DNA of 64,000 nucleotides from Ignavibacteria bacterium (GTDB lineage Bacteria; Bacteroidota; Ignavibacteria; Kapaibacteriales; Kapaibacteriaceae): NCBI GenBank assembly GCA_015709655.1, contig CP054181.1, positions 485,262 to 549,261 of the forward strand, read 5' to 3'. Shown piece by piece: positions 36,638 to 45,775 of this stretch (position 1 is its first letter; each line of letters starts with the position of its first letter). The notes under the pieces were generated by a model. It saw only the letters and a program-made list of their open reading frames with translations, ran no database searches and was not told where the DNA came from. The position numbers and the translations under genes were made by a program.

Positions 36638-37291
36638 TCAGTTCGCGACTGCCAGAGTTAAAAGCGACTCAATTTCTGCCAGTTCAATCTGCTTGTTTAC
36701 TGCTATTTGCTTCCACCTTAGACGGAATACTTCCTCACCCGGTTGAGCGTTTTTATTTTTGTTAACTTTTATTAGTTTTTCCTTTGTTAAAAAGCGGATG
36801 CAGCATTGTGAGTCGATTCTTCCGTTCGTTAACTCACTACCATCATATGCAATAAGGGTGCAGGTGGTATCTGCGCATCTGAATGTGAAGCACCGCCGAC
36901 GTGTTTGGCTGAGGCTGTATGTAATCAACAGGTCTCCGTCACTGATTTTTACGTCAAGTGTGGTTTCAGCTCCGGAATCCTGATGCATCATGGTATCCTT
37001 CCTTAAAATGCCGAGGTTTTCCGTCAGCTTTGCATACCCATTACCATTGTTTATCAGTACCACAATCCCTTCTGGTATAGTGCCATCGGTGTGCGCTGAT
37101 GCCGGGGAGTCGCTCTGAACCACCAAAACGCAGTCTTCAAGACCATCTCCATTCAGGTCGCCGTACACCTCTTCCGCAACAACGTAGTGCTCCGGAAGGA
37201 ACGACCTCAGGTGTTGAACTCTTCTCCCGCTGGCATAGAGAGTAGCTGTTGCGATAAGAAGAATGAGACCATAACGTATCTGCGTATGCAT
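36638..37291 (-). CDS. Secreted hypothetical protein, paralogue 3 of the GDLNxDG family
   Basis: A 217-residue exported protein with signal peptide MHTQIRYGLILLIATATLYAS. Mature start LPEHYVVAEEVYGDLNGDGLEDCVLVVQ carries the same calcium-loop-like D-x-N-x-D-G-x-x-D motif as the two genes downstream, followed by VVLINNGNGY. It starts 24 bp after the stop of the PD40 protein gene, so the paralogue trio probably belongs to the same transcript as that operon. Function unknown. Confidence 0.75.
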   Translation of the reverse strand: MHTQIRYGLILLIATATLYASGRRVQHLRSFLPEHYVVAEEVYGDLNGDGLEDCVLVVQSDSPASAHTDGTIPEGIVVLINNGNGYAKLTENLGILRKDTMMHQDSGAETTLDVKISDGDLLITYSLSQTRRRCFTFRCADTTCTLIAYDGSELTNGRIDSQCCIRFLTKEKLIKVNKNKNAQPGEEVFRLRWKQIAVNKQIELAEIESLLTLAVAN

Positions 37292-37315
37292 ACTATCACA
37301 TCATCATGGCGGCTG

Positions 37316-40057
37316 CTACCGACAGCAGTCCGGGCGCTCCCACTTTGTACCACGCAGGTTTGCCATCCGCACTTGTACGTCAACACGGCGCACCCAGTCA
37401 AGCCGGCGGTAGTCGTTATCTGCATCTACACCATAAGCTTTATACTTTGGAATTACCGATTCATCAACATATTTCCCCTCGGCAAGAACGATTACCCTGG
37501 CCTGGGCTATCCGTGCATCAAACTTCCTGCCGTCTGTTACATCGGTTGGCGTAAGCACAAGCCCCTTTCTCCTCAGTTCCTTAAACAGCGAATCCTGCTC
37601 CAGCACTTTGTACACTTCCTGATAACCGTAATAAGCACGAAGTTTCGAGAGCGTATCGTTGTCTTCTCCTACCAGCGATGCTCCCGGTTTTATCTGAACA
37701 AGCCTGGCGGGTTCGATCTGGTTGGTTGATTCGTTGTAGGTTGTTGAGATATAGGAAACTGCCGAGTCGGATATAAAGCTGCCGGTGCGGATCGGACGAT
37801 AGTCCGAAAATGCCTGCATTGATATCAGCAGTTTTGCATTTGGGTTTACACTATCGGCATTCCAGAATTTACGAAGCGTGATTCCCGCACGGGTGCAAAG
37901 CGAATCGATGTTCCGGTCGATCAGCTTTGCCTTAACGCGGTACTCTTCACGGCGCCGCTCTAGTCTTGGCGAGACCGCCGTCGGATCGCTGCCACCCCAG
38001 TAGCTGTTCCGGTAGTGCAGTTCTATCCATGGCGATCCCTTAAGGTCACCACGACGCAACCGGTTCATGTGACGATGGTACCCCGCTGTTGTGTTGACCT
38101 CCCAGAATGCTGTCTGGAAGTACGGAACGTTTTCCGTGCTGTCGGGTCCCTGGAACACTTCTACGCATAAGGGGGCTATGTCGTACACGGGATCCATGAA
38201 AATGGTATCATTAATGACAACATCTTTTTCCGACACAACGATGGTAATAGGCTTTTTTGCCGACCCGGCACTGGGAATTCGCTGCTCCGATGCCGAAACA
38301 ATGGTTGTATCGTACGATGCATTTTTAACAATGACATCTCGCCAGCGTTTCACCTTTGTGTGTGTAGGCGGTGGCAAACTGTCAACAAACGTCAGCGAAT
38401 CGGTGACGATCACAAGTCTGCGCTGATCGGTAATTTCAATTTGATACGACTTGTTCTTATACTTTGCCGGCAGAGTTGTCTGATATACTGCAAGCGTGTC
38501 CCGGTGAGGAACAATTCTCCTGACCTTGATCGGCGGGTTCTGTATTACCGTATCCTTCATATACTGCTCTCTCCGCTTGGTATCCGGCAGTGGTGTAGCC
38601 GTAACAAATTCACCGGTATAGCCCGTAATGATTGGCAAGGTTTCCTTGCACGGTTGTGCGAAGAACGACGACTTGCCGAAGGCTGAGATTGACACTTCCT
38701 GCCCGATTCGTAACGAAGATGACGGAATCTTATATGTCCGTTTCGAACAGACAGAGTCGGCAATCATCCGGTTATCAACCTTCAGTGAGATTGCCCCCTG
38801 CTGTACCGACATATCTTTTTTCTCCCGGTTTATCAGGGTAACCGTGTATGTGATATTGCCCGGCAACGGCTTTGGAGGTTCTTGCACCGGAGGCTTCTCG
38901 ATCTTTGGCGGTTCCTCCTTCACAATTTGAACCGGCGGTTCTTCGCAAAGAAGGTTAACTTTCAGCCGGTAGATGTCCAGGCCGCCAAACCCTTGGGCCT
39001 TAGCCGCTTCCGGCTTTGTGGCGCTGAACCTGTCGGATGAAAAGAACAAATCCTGTGTCTGTGATGTCTTGTGCGGGTATGGAACGAACGGAAACAGTTC
39101 GGCGAAGTCGGTATTAATTTCAGACGGAGTGTTTGAAAGCCTGGTCACCGATTTCACCGTAACGTTTTTTGCAACCCAGTCAATCTTTAACTCGGCATCG
39201 TAAATATCGTACGAGCCACCTCGGTTCGAGGCAAATAACAGGTGCGGCGTATAGTCGGCACAGAAGATAAACGGCGAGTACTCGTTGCTATCGGAGTTTA
39301 TTGTTTTTGCGGGACCGAAACCTGAGAGGTTTACCGGTTTACTCCAGACGCTGTCGGTTACCGACCGGAAGCTAACCCACAGGTCAGCATTGCCTACAAT
39401 TGCCCTACCGCCTGGTGTTGTATGCGTTACACCCTGGTAGGGGGCTGAGTACCCGGTGTTGCCGGAATACCTATCAGAGCTGAAGATGAGAATTTCCATG
39501 TTCCCATGTCTGGCAATCGCCGGATGCGCATCCCAGGCTTCGGAGTTTACTGCATCGAGACTGCGGACAACTCCGGCTGATGAAATTTCAAACAAGTCAC
39601 TGCCGCCGTGGATACTTCCGGCAGTGTTGAGAACAGCCGACAGACGTTTGCCCGGAGCGGCCGAGACTGCAAAAACCGTAGAGCCGCGCTTTGTTGCATC
39701 AACGCCCGATGCGGTTCCGGTATTCCGAACCAGATACGGAGGCAGTGCCCATACGGTGTCGATCTTAGCAGCCGTAGTATCATCCGACGGCAGATACTCC
39801 ATACCAACTACTTTAAGAACTTCCCTGCCGTCAACTTTCGACGTAAACGTCAGGGTACTGTTTCCGTGCGTCGTAGTCGTTCCCGGAGCAAAGTCATCCT
39901 GTGGTGTATTCACCGAGCGCCCTAATAAGCCGGCAGGCCGGCTTCCAAACTGGGAAGCTCCATCCTGAGGTGCAGTGTACACGGTAAAGGGTGAACACAG
40001 TACACCTATAGCTACTGCAATCAACACACCAGCATAAGTCTTATTTCGTACAATCAT
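37316..40057 (-). CDS. Exported PD40 beta-propeller protein with divergent OmpA-like C-terminus
   Basis: A 913-residue protein with signal peptide (VLIAVAIGVLCSPFTVYT). Residues about 120-380 have PD40/TolB-like blades (MEILIFSSDRYSG, HLLFASNRGGSYDIYDAEL, DLFFSSDRFS...GGLDIYRL). A proline-rich linker (EEPPKIEKPPVQEPPKPLP) follows. The C-terminal ~200 residues resemble a divergent OmpA-like domain (KLLISMQAFSDYRPI..., LSKLRAYYGYQEVYKVL, RRVDVQV). The order propeller-linker-OmpA recalls the T9SS protein PorE, but the similarity is only by layout. Its start overlaps the preceding lipoprotein gene by 17 bp. Confidence 0.72.
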   Translation of the reverse strand: MIVRNKTYAGVLIAVAIGVLCSPFTVYTAPQDGASQFGSRPAGLLGRSVNTPQDDFAPGTTTTHGNSTLTFTSKVDGREVLKVVGMEYLPSDDTTAAKIDTVWALPPYLVRNTGTASGVDATKRGSTVFAVSAAPGKRLSAVLNTAGSIHGGSDLFEISSAGVVRSLDAVNSEAWDAHPAIARHGNMEILIFSSDRYSGNTGYSAPYQGVTHTTPGGRAIVGNADLWVSFRSVTDSVWSKPVNLSGFGPAKTINSDSNEYSPFIFCADYTPHLLFASNRGGSYDIYDAELKIDWVAKNVTVKSVTRLSNTPSEINTDFAELFPFVPYPHKTSQTQDLFFSSDRFSATKPEAAKAQGFGGLDIYRLKVNLLCEEPPVQIVKEEPPKIEKPPVQEPPKPLPGNITYTVTLINREKKDMSVQQGAISLKVDNRMIADSVCSKRTYKIPSSSLRIGQEVSISAFGKSSFFAQPCKETLPIITGYTGEFVTATPLPDTKRREQYMKDTVIQNPPIKVRRIVPHRDTLAVYQTTLPAKYKNKSYQIEITDQRRLVIVTDSLTFVDSLPPPTHTKVKRWRDVIVKNASYDTTIVSASEQRIPSAGSAKKPITIVVSEKDVVINDTIFMDPVYDIAPLCVEVFQGPDSTENVPYFQTAFWEVNTTAGYHRHMNRLRRGDLKGSPWIELHYRNSYWGGSDPTAVSPRLERRREEYRVKAKLIDRNIDSLCTRAGITLRKFWNADSVNPNAKLLISMQAFSDYRPIRTGSFISDSAVSYISTTYNESTNQIEPARLVQIKPGASLVGEDNDTLSKLRAYYGYQEVYKVLEQDSLFKELRRKGLVLTPTDVTDGRKFDARIAQARVIVLAEGKYVDESVIPKYKAYGVDADNDYRRLDWVRRVDVQVRMANLRGTKWERPDCCR

Positions 40058-40919
40058 AACAACCGTAGCTCTCAGAGAATTTGAATGTTAAGCGTCGTAT
40101 ATACGGAGGAAGCGTACCCTGCCCTATCGAGGTAACCAAAACAAAGAAGCTCATCGAGTTTTCAGCCTTGTAGTAGAACCAGTCACCCTCTCGCAAAGCC
40201 ACCTGGTAATATTCGATGTCGGCTGATTTTGACCATTTTACCGGAGGCAGGGGCTGTCCATGCGAGTCAGTAGGCCAGTTTGCCGGGAAGGAATAGGCTG
40301 TGGGTGCATTGTTAAGATCAGTAACAGTTATCTGATATGATGAACCTGCTACCATCGGAGTTGTGGTTCCGTATTTAACTGCCTGAGCGTCGAGGAAGGA
40401 ACAGACTGAGCTTCCGGACGGTACAAAGCTGGTATCGATAAATCGTTCTATCTCGCTTGCAAACACATGGGCGTCATCGGTGTGAAGTGCTGGCAGCTGG
40501 GGCAGACGATGCATTTTCCCTTTCATTCGCACAAAGGCAGTACCACTGACAAGATCAATTGAATCAACAACAAAGTCACCAGCTATCATGGAATTCGGCG
40601 GAGCAAGAAACCGATAATTCGTTTTCAGTCCGCGAAGTGGATAGTGATATTCAGTGAACTCCCAAACCCCCTTGGAGAATCGCTCATCATTTGGAAGGCT
40701 GCCCGATGACTGATCGTGCAACGGGAAGCTGTATGTTGCAATATTGAATTCCGGGGAAGGGGCTGTCCCCAGGTACGCACTGTTAAATTCTGCTATTGTA
40801 GCTTCACGTACAATTGGGAGCGTGGTAGGAAGTATTGGTTCGGGCTCGAAACAGCAGCATGCGGTGAGGGCACAGGAAACAGCACCAGCAATCAGTAAAC
40901 TAAAACGTGATTTCATCAT
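40041..40919 (-). CDS. Hypothetical lipoprotein
   Basis: A 292-residue protein with a lipoprotein signal peptide (MMKSRFSLLIAGAVSCALTACCCFEPEP; probable lipidated Cys in LTAC). The mature part is rich in Tyr/Phe and predicted beta strands, with a C-terminal SYGCYDCTK. No known domain was recognised. It is encoded between the outer-membrane lipoprotein gene (1-bp overlap) and the PD40 gene (17-bp overlap), so it is probably part of one envelope complex with those products. Confidence 0.72.
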   Translation of the reverse strand: MMKSRFSLLIAGAVSCALTACCCFEPEPILPTTLPIVREATIAEFNSAYLGTAPSPEFNIATYSFPLHDQSSGSLPNDERFSKGVWEFTEYHYPLRGLKTNYRFLAPPNSMIAGDFVVDSIDLVSGTAFVRMKGKMHRLPQLPALHTDDAHVFASEIERFIDTSFVPSGSSVCSFLDAQAVKYGTTTPMVAGSSYQITVTDLNNAPTAYSFPANWPTDSHGQPLPPVKWSKSADIEYYQVALREGDWFYYKAENSMSFFVLVTSIGQGTLPPYIRRLTFKFSESYGCYDCTK

Positions 40920-42379
40920 TAATACATCACTCCTATTCGTAGTTGGAACTGACTGATGCGCCGGGTGTCAGGGACATTGCTAAAGCCTATTCTGGCATAC
41001 GAGTCGCCAACGGCAATGCTGCGGTACCCCAGGTCCAGCTCAAGGTCAAGCAAACTGCTGATTGGCATGTCAAAGCCTAAACCAAACCCGAAGGTTACCG
41101 GGAATGCCCAGTTTACGCCTAACGCACCGTTCGTATTCGCATCCCGAAGTGTGGCTGTACAATCATTACAACCAGTATTTAGTGCCATCGAAGCAGCGTT
41201 TTGGGTTGCTGCGTCCACCGCTACACCCAGCTCGCCGTAGATATACGGCTTAATACACCCACCAAAGAAATCTAAAGCAGGCTCACTTCGCCGGCGCTCA
41301 AGTATTTGTTCGTTTACAATTGAGTCACGCTGCCATCGGTAAACGTCGCCCTCGGGATCATTGATCCCCGGTGCGGGAGTTCTGCGCTGGACAACAGGCG
41401 ATTCATCACGCGTTGTCCGGGCACCGCTGTGTATGTGAGGTTCACTCGATTCGGACGACTGTTGATCCGGGCACCGAATTTCGACATTGTTGCTATACCG
41501 AATTACCGTACCAGCAGTGTGTACCGATGCCTGTTCCTGAATAGCATCACGTGGCACATTGTCGAAGCCTACCAGGTACAAACGCTGCGTAAGCAGTACC
41601 AGTGGCCGCAGCGATGTTGCTATACTGTCAAGCTTCCTGTTGGTTAACGTAATATCGCCGGCATTAACTGTAGAGATACCGGTTGATAATGTTAACCCTG
41701 TTACCCATTTACGATGAATACCCCACCGGTATCCTGCAAAAACATCGGCACCGGCACCAAGTTTTCCTTCCGAGACGGCCTGATTACCATCGGAAAATAC
41801 CGAGCCGCGCAAAAGAGCTGCAAGGGCAACGTTGCTGTACTCACGACTGGAGCAGCTTGAACTTAGCTGCAGGCCCAGCTCGAACGGCATACAGCCACAA
41901 TCCGACTCCTCGGGCGCTTCCGCACCAGCACACGGATCCCGGTTAATCGGTACCTGTCGCACGTGCGGTATTCCCTTGGTAATATGAAACGATTCAACAA
42001 GATTGATTCCGTTGTTCGAATCGGTCTGCATCCCCGGAAAGAGCGCAGGCAGAAGCTCGATGTCGCGCAGTGGTATGGCAAGGCGTCCGCTTACCGGTGT
42101 TGCGGAATACAGATCCCGGAACACCCACACGGTATCCACTACCCGGTTGTGCTCGTCCCGTACGATCATAACCTCGTCCACGATACCTCGAAGCGTTCTA
42201 CCGTCACGGCTTACAGAGCCCCCTGAAAAACGCAGGTACTGGGCTGAGGCTTCTGGTTTAATACGCACTGCATCCTCGTAGTCCGGAAGGCTGACCCTTG
42301 ATTCTTGCTTCTCTGGTAGCGATGCGCAGCCTGCCAACAGTAGTACAGTGATAAGTGATAGAATACCGTAAACTCTCAT
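40919..42379 (-). CDS. Outer-membrane lipoprotein with C-terminal barrel-like region
   Basis: A 486-residue protein with lipobox LLAGC (Cys18). The first ~150 residues have predicted strands; a Cys-rich stretch (CAGAEAPEESDCGCMPFELG) follows. From about residue 165 to the end there are porin-like strands (VFAGYRWGIHRKWVTGLTLSTGI; FGFGLGFDMPISSLLDLELDLGYRS) ending in a barrel-type final strand FQLRIGVMY. The combination of a lipid anchor and a barrel is unusual. It overlaps both the upstream gene (4 bp) and the downstream lipoprotein (1 bp). Function unknown. Confidence 0.75.
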   Translation of the reverse strand: MRVYGILSLITVLLLAGCASLPEKQESRVSLPDYEDAVRIKPEASAQYLRFSGGSVSRDGRTLRGIVDEVMIVRDEHNRVVDTVWVFRDLYSATPVSGRLAIPLRDIELLPALFPGMQTDSNNGINLVESFHITKGIPHVRQVPINRDPCAGAEAPEESDCGCMPFELGLQLSSSCSSREYSNVALAALLRGSVFSDGNQAVSEGKLGAGADVFAGYRWGIHRKWVTGLTLSTGISTVNAGDITLTNRKLDSIATSLRPLVLLTQRLYLVGFDNVPRDAIQEQASVHTAGTVIRYSNNVEIRCPDQQSSESSEPHIHSGARTTRDESPVVQRRTPAPGINDPEGDVYRWQRDSIVNEQILERRRSEPALDFFGGCIKPYIYGELGVAVDAATQNAASMALNTGCNDCTATLRDANTNGALGVNWAFPVTFGFGLGFDMPISSLLDLELDLGYRSIAVGDSYARIGFSNVPDTRRISQFQLRIGVMY

Positions 42380-42975
42380 TGCCTACCTCCGCCAAGTGGC
42401 AGATTAAACTGCACGATACCAGATAGTACCCCCAGACCCGGTACGTCGGAGTCGCCAATAACATTATGTGCCGAATAGCGCACCGCCAGGGTTAAAAACC
42501 AGGAACAACACGGGTTGTCGTAATTAACCAAATAACCGATTTCTGCTGTTACCGGAAGGCCGACTGCCCTTTGGTCCTCCGAAGTGGAAACAACCGTCAC
42601 CCCTGTTCCTACGCTTCCGTACAAGGGTACCGATGTAACCCCCCACGGGAACCATCGTAAGGCTGCCTGAACGCTGTAGGTTTCGGGATATGTTGTCGTG
42701 ATCGCGGTAACGGTATCTTCAATCAGGTAGTTACCATACTGCAGCTGGATCACCGGCCAGATATTGCAGTACCGGTGTACTCCAAACAGGGCCTCACCAT
42801 GCAAAGCCAGATTGCTGATGCCTGAATAATTCTGTGTTGGGTTTCCGGCGCCTAAGCCAAGACCTATGAATTCCTGTGCATGCGCAGTGTTCCACACCGC
42901 ACCTAAAAGTAGGAACCCTGCCGAAATGATACCAATGTATATATTGTGAATTCTAACCCTGTATCCGTGCTTCAT
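42376..42975 (-). CDS. Small outer-membrane beta-barrel protein
   Basis: A 199-residue exported protein (ATG 42975; a GTG two codons earlier is possible) with signal peptide IISAGFLLLGAVWNTAHAQ. The mature protein has eight or so amphipathic strands (LGLGAGNPTQNYSG, WPVIQLQYGNYL, YSVQAALRWFPWG, LYGSVGTGVTVVS, PVTAEIGYLV, FLTLAVRYS, GIVQFNLPLGG) like small OmpW/OmpX-type barrels. It is the first gene of the run that continues through the lipoproteins and the PD40 protein, overlapping the next gene by 4 bp. Confidence 0.75.
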   Translation of the reverse strand: MKHGYRVRIHNIYIGIISAGFLLLGAVWNTAHAQEFIGLGLGAGNPTQNYSGISNLALHGEALFGVHRYCNIWPVIQLQYGNYLIEDTVTAITTTYPETYSVQAALRWFPWGVTSVPLYGSVGTGVTVVSTSEDQRAVGLPVTAEIGYLVNYDNPCCSWFLTLAVRYSAHNVIGDSDVPGLGVLSGIVQFNLPLGGGRQ

Positions 42976-43790
42976 TGACACCCACTAATTCATGATGTAC
43001 AACAATGTGAAGTCGATAACTACGACTATAATTTCAACGCCCTCTGCTCCAAATCCGTACTCGTTGTGTTGTGCTATGCCCTCTGTCACACCTACATATC
43101 TTATTTCAACAGACAACGTTAATGATAAGTGAAGACAATACAAGGATGAAAAAAGTAGTATTTGCCGCAGGAGCATATTGCTTAAATACAAAACACTAAC
43201 GACCAGGCATTCAGCCATGATACCGCTGGCTGCATTGACTGTATGCCGTTTTCTGTTGGCATTAACTGTTATCTTCTTCCGCCGGTCTATCTGTGTACAA
43301 TGTACGCCGACAGCTCCTGCACTATCTTGCATTCATTTAGTGTTGTTGCACCGATACCTGAAATATAGATTGACCAACATACTATTAATTCTTAATATTT
43401 TGATATTGATTTTAATTTTATTATTATTTACTTGTTGACTGTTGAATGAATTGAATGTCAGCACGGGTATATGACTCTGCTGCACAGTCTGCACGGTTTG
43501 CACAGCCTTCGCAGTTTGCACAGTTTATACACCACAACCTCCTAACCGAACGTCCAAGACTGTTGGGCTTCTATGCCCTTACCCAGCCACAGGCAAAAGC
43601 CCCTTGCCCATGGTACACACAGTGCAGCCGACACCGCATCGGCTCTGACGGCATCACCGTAACTGTCTCTGTACTATTTGGTAGAATTAACGGCCAGTTT
43701 TCACTAATTTCGCCGTCCTTTTTTTTAATCCTCCGGCATTTGGTTATGCCGGCAGACTTTTAAAAAGCACTTTATCCATCACATCCTTCA
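42976..43790. other. 815-bp divergent intergenic region upstream of the envelope and arginine operons
   Basis: No convincing gene. The minus frame 42985-43332 (115 codons) ends 9 bp before the barrel gene start but has no signal peptide or family features. A strongly AT-rich block (43375-43440) could hold promoters for either operon. From about 43478 to 43525 the DNA is a 9-bp-period imperfect tandem repeat (units like GTTTGCACA). One octamer copy (AGCCCCTT) is at 43598. No ArgR-type operator was recognised. Confidence 0.5.
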
Positions 43791-44447
43791 TTGAACAGAC
43801 ACGACGTTATTGTCAGGGTTGCTGCCCCGGCCGACGCACACTACAGCTATATCATCACCAGCGAAATGGAAGCCTCGGCGGCTGCACGGGGCACCGGTAT
43901 TGCAAAGCGATCACCGGAATACATTGAGAAAAAGATGCATGAAGGGAAATCCGTAATTGCCGTTACTAAGGCGGGAGTATGGGTGGGATTCTGCTATATC
44001 GAAACCTGGGGACACGGTGCTTATGTGGCCAACTCGGGACTAATCGTGGCGCCGGAGTACCGGCAAACCGGTGTGGCAAAGGCAATCAAGGAACGGGTGT
44101 TTGCCCTCTCCCGTGAGAAATATCCGGCAGCCAAGATCTTTGGTTTGACCACGGGGCTGGCGGTGATGAAAATCAACAGCGGACTGGGATATAAACCGGT
44201 TACATATTCAGAGCTAACGCAGGACGATGAGTTCTGGAATGGCTGCAGGAGCTGCGTTAACTACGATATCCTGATGAGTAAGCAACGAAAGAACTGCCTG
44301 TGTACGGCCATGCTCTTCGATCCCAATGCCAGGGTTGAACCAACCGAGACCAGGAAATTCTTTAATGAAAACCGTCTGGGCCTTGATCGCTTGCTGCGTT
44401 TTAAGCGCTGGAAGTTCCTTCAGCATCTGTTTGAGACACAGGAATAA
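43791..44447 (+). CDS. GNAT-family N-acyltransferase, candidate first enzyme of arginine synthesis
   Basis: A 218-residue GNAT protein starting at TTG 43791; no ATG lies in a suitable place. The acyl-CoA binding loop is APEYRQTGVAKAIKERV (the R/Q-x-x-G-x-G/A region), with VWVGFCYIETWG and LIV strands before it. It heads the arginine gene set, 80 bp before argG, where Bacteroidota lack a classical ArgA. An N-acylglutamate synthase role is inferred from position. The C-terminal ~70 residues (after about 150) are an extension of unknown role with Cys residues (CRSC, NCLC). Confidence 0.7.
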   Translation: MNRHDVIVRVAAPADAHYSYIITSEMEASAAARGTGIAKRSPEYIEKKMHEGKSVIAVTKAGVWVGFCYIETWGHGAYVANSGLIVAPEYRQTGVAKAIKERVFALSREKYPAAKIFGLTTGLAVMKINSGLGYKPVTYSELTQDDEFWNGCRSCVNYDILMSKQRKNCLCTAMLFDPNARVEPTETRKFFNENRLGLDRLLRFKRWKFLQHLFETQE

Positions 44448-44527
44448 ACCGGATTATCCGGTAGGCTGTGGCTTCGTTAGATTACAACACCGGCTGTTGT
44501 TCAGCTTTTCATTCAACAGGAGAACTG

Positions 44528-45727
44528 ATGAAGAAGAAAATTGTACTCGGGTTTAGCGGCGGCCTTGATACGTCGTACTGCGCAAAATACCTGAGTGATA
44601 CCTTGGGGTACGAGGTACACAGCATAACTGTGAATACAGGTGGCTTTTCGGAAGCAGAAACCCGGCAAATTCAGGAGCATGCGTACGCTCTTGGCGTAAC
44701 ATCACATACCACGGTCGATGCTGTTCATGACTATTACAACAGGATTGTGCGATTCCTTGTTGCCGGTAATGTTCTCAGGAACGGAACCTATCCGCTTAGC
44801 GTATCCGCTGAACGCTTAGTGCAGGCTCTGCATATTGCAGAACACGTAACCAGGCTGAAGGCAACGGCGGTAGCACACGGCAGCACCGGCGCGGGTAACG
44901 ACCAGGTCCGGTTTGACCTTGTCTTCAGAATTATGATTCCGGAAGCCGAGATCGTAACGCCAATCAGGGACTTGAATCTGCAGCGAAGTGCCGAGATTGA
45001 CTACCTGAAGTCACACGCCATCGAAATGAACTACCAGAAGGCGGAATATTCAATTAACACCGGTTTATGGGGTACAAGCGTTGGCGGCAAGGAAACACTG
45101 TCATCGCTGGGCATGATCCCCGATGATGCATGGCCTACTCCCATTACATGCACCCAGCCACAAACGGTTCAGCTGGGTTTTGAAGAGGGCCATCTTACAC
45201 AGATCAACGGTGTAGCATACTCGCACCCGGTAAACGCAATTCAGGCTCTTCAGAAGCTGGCTGGTCCGTACGGTATTGGCAGAGACATCCATATTGGTGA
45301 TACCATTATTGGCATCAAGGGACGTGTGGCGTTCGAGGCGGCTGCACCGGTTGTAATCATTAAGGCACATCATACACTTGAGAAACACGTCCTCTCGAAA
45401 GATCAGCTCCTGCTAAAGGATCAGCTTGCAGCATGGTACGGCACCTGGCTGCACGATGGCAGAATTCTGGATCCGGTGATGCGCGATATCGAAGCGTTCC
45501 TTGTTTCTACCCAGCACTGCGTTACCGGTACAGTGCACGTTGAACTGCATCCACGCACCTTTGTCATCCTTGGAATTGAATCGCCGTTCGACCTCATGAA
45601 CACGACGTTTGGTACCTATGGCGAGCAGAATACATTGTGGACTGGTGAGGATGTAAGGGGCTTTACCAGGATTATGGCAAACTCTGGAATGATACTGCAG
45701 CACATCAAAAACCAGAATAATACATAG
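44528..45727 (+). CDS. argG: Argininosuccinate synthase
   Basis: A 399-residue ATP-dependent ligase that joins citrulline and aspartate. ATG 44528 (MKKKIVLGFSGGLDTSYC) is chosen because an AGGAG-like site precedes it; an upstream in-frame ATG at 44468 has no support. The ATP-binding loop is SGGLDTS. Downstream are AHGSTGAGNDQVRFD (aspartate/citrulline site), NTGLWGTSVGG and ITCTQPQTVQLGFEEG, consistent with the Bacteroidota form. It lies between the GNAT and argC genes in one operon. Confidence 0.96.
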   Translation: MKKKIVLGFSGGLDTSYCAKYLSDTLGYEVHSITVNTGGFSEAETRQIQEHAYALGVTSHTTVDAVHDYYNRIVRFLVAGNVLRNGTYPLSVSAERLVQALHIAEHVTRLKATAVAHGSTGAGNDQVRFDLVFRIMIPEAEIVTPIRDLNLQRSAEIDYLKSHAIEMNYQKAEYSINTGLWGTSVGGKETLSSLGMIPDDAWPTPITCTQPQTVQLGFEEGHLTQINGVAYSHPVNAIQALQKLAGPYGIGRDIHIGDTIIGIKGRVAFEAAAPVVIIKAHHTLEKHVLSKDQLLLKDQLAAWYGTWLHDGRILDPVMRDIEAFLVSTQHCVTGTVHVELHPRTFVILGIESPFDLMNTTFGTYGEQNTLWTGEDVRGFTRIMANSGMILQHIKNQNNT

Positions 45728-45775
45728 GATTGTTTATCAACTTGTTTTACGAATTAAAGTCGTGGTTTTGGCATA

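Noticed and set aside
42985-43332. 115-codon frame ending just upstream of the small barrel gene
   Set aside because: It runs through an AT-rich regulatory region and has no protein-like features; kept only as a note in the intergenic entry.
43438-43460. ArgR operator near TGAATGAATTGAATG
   Set aside because: The sequence is only loosely symmetric and lacks the paired 18-bp arrangement of ArgR boxes; no argR gene is in the window.
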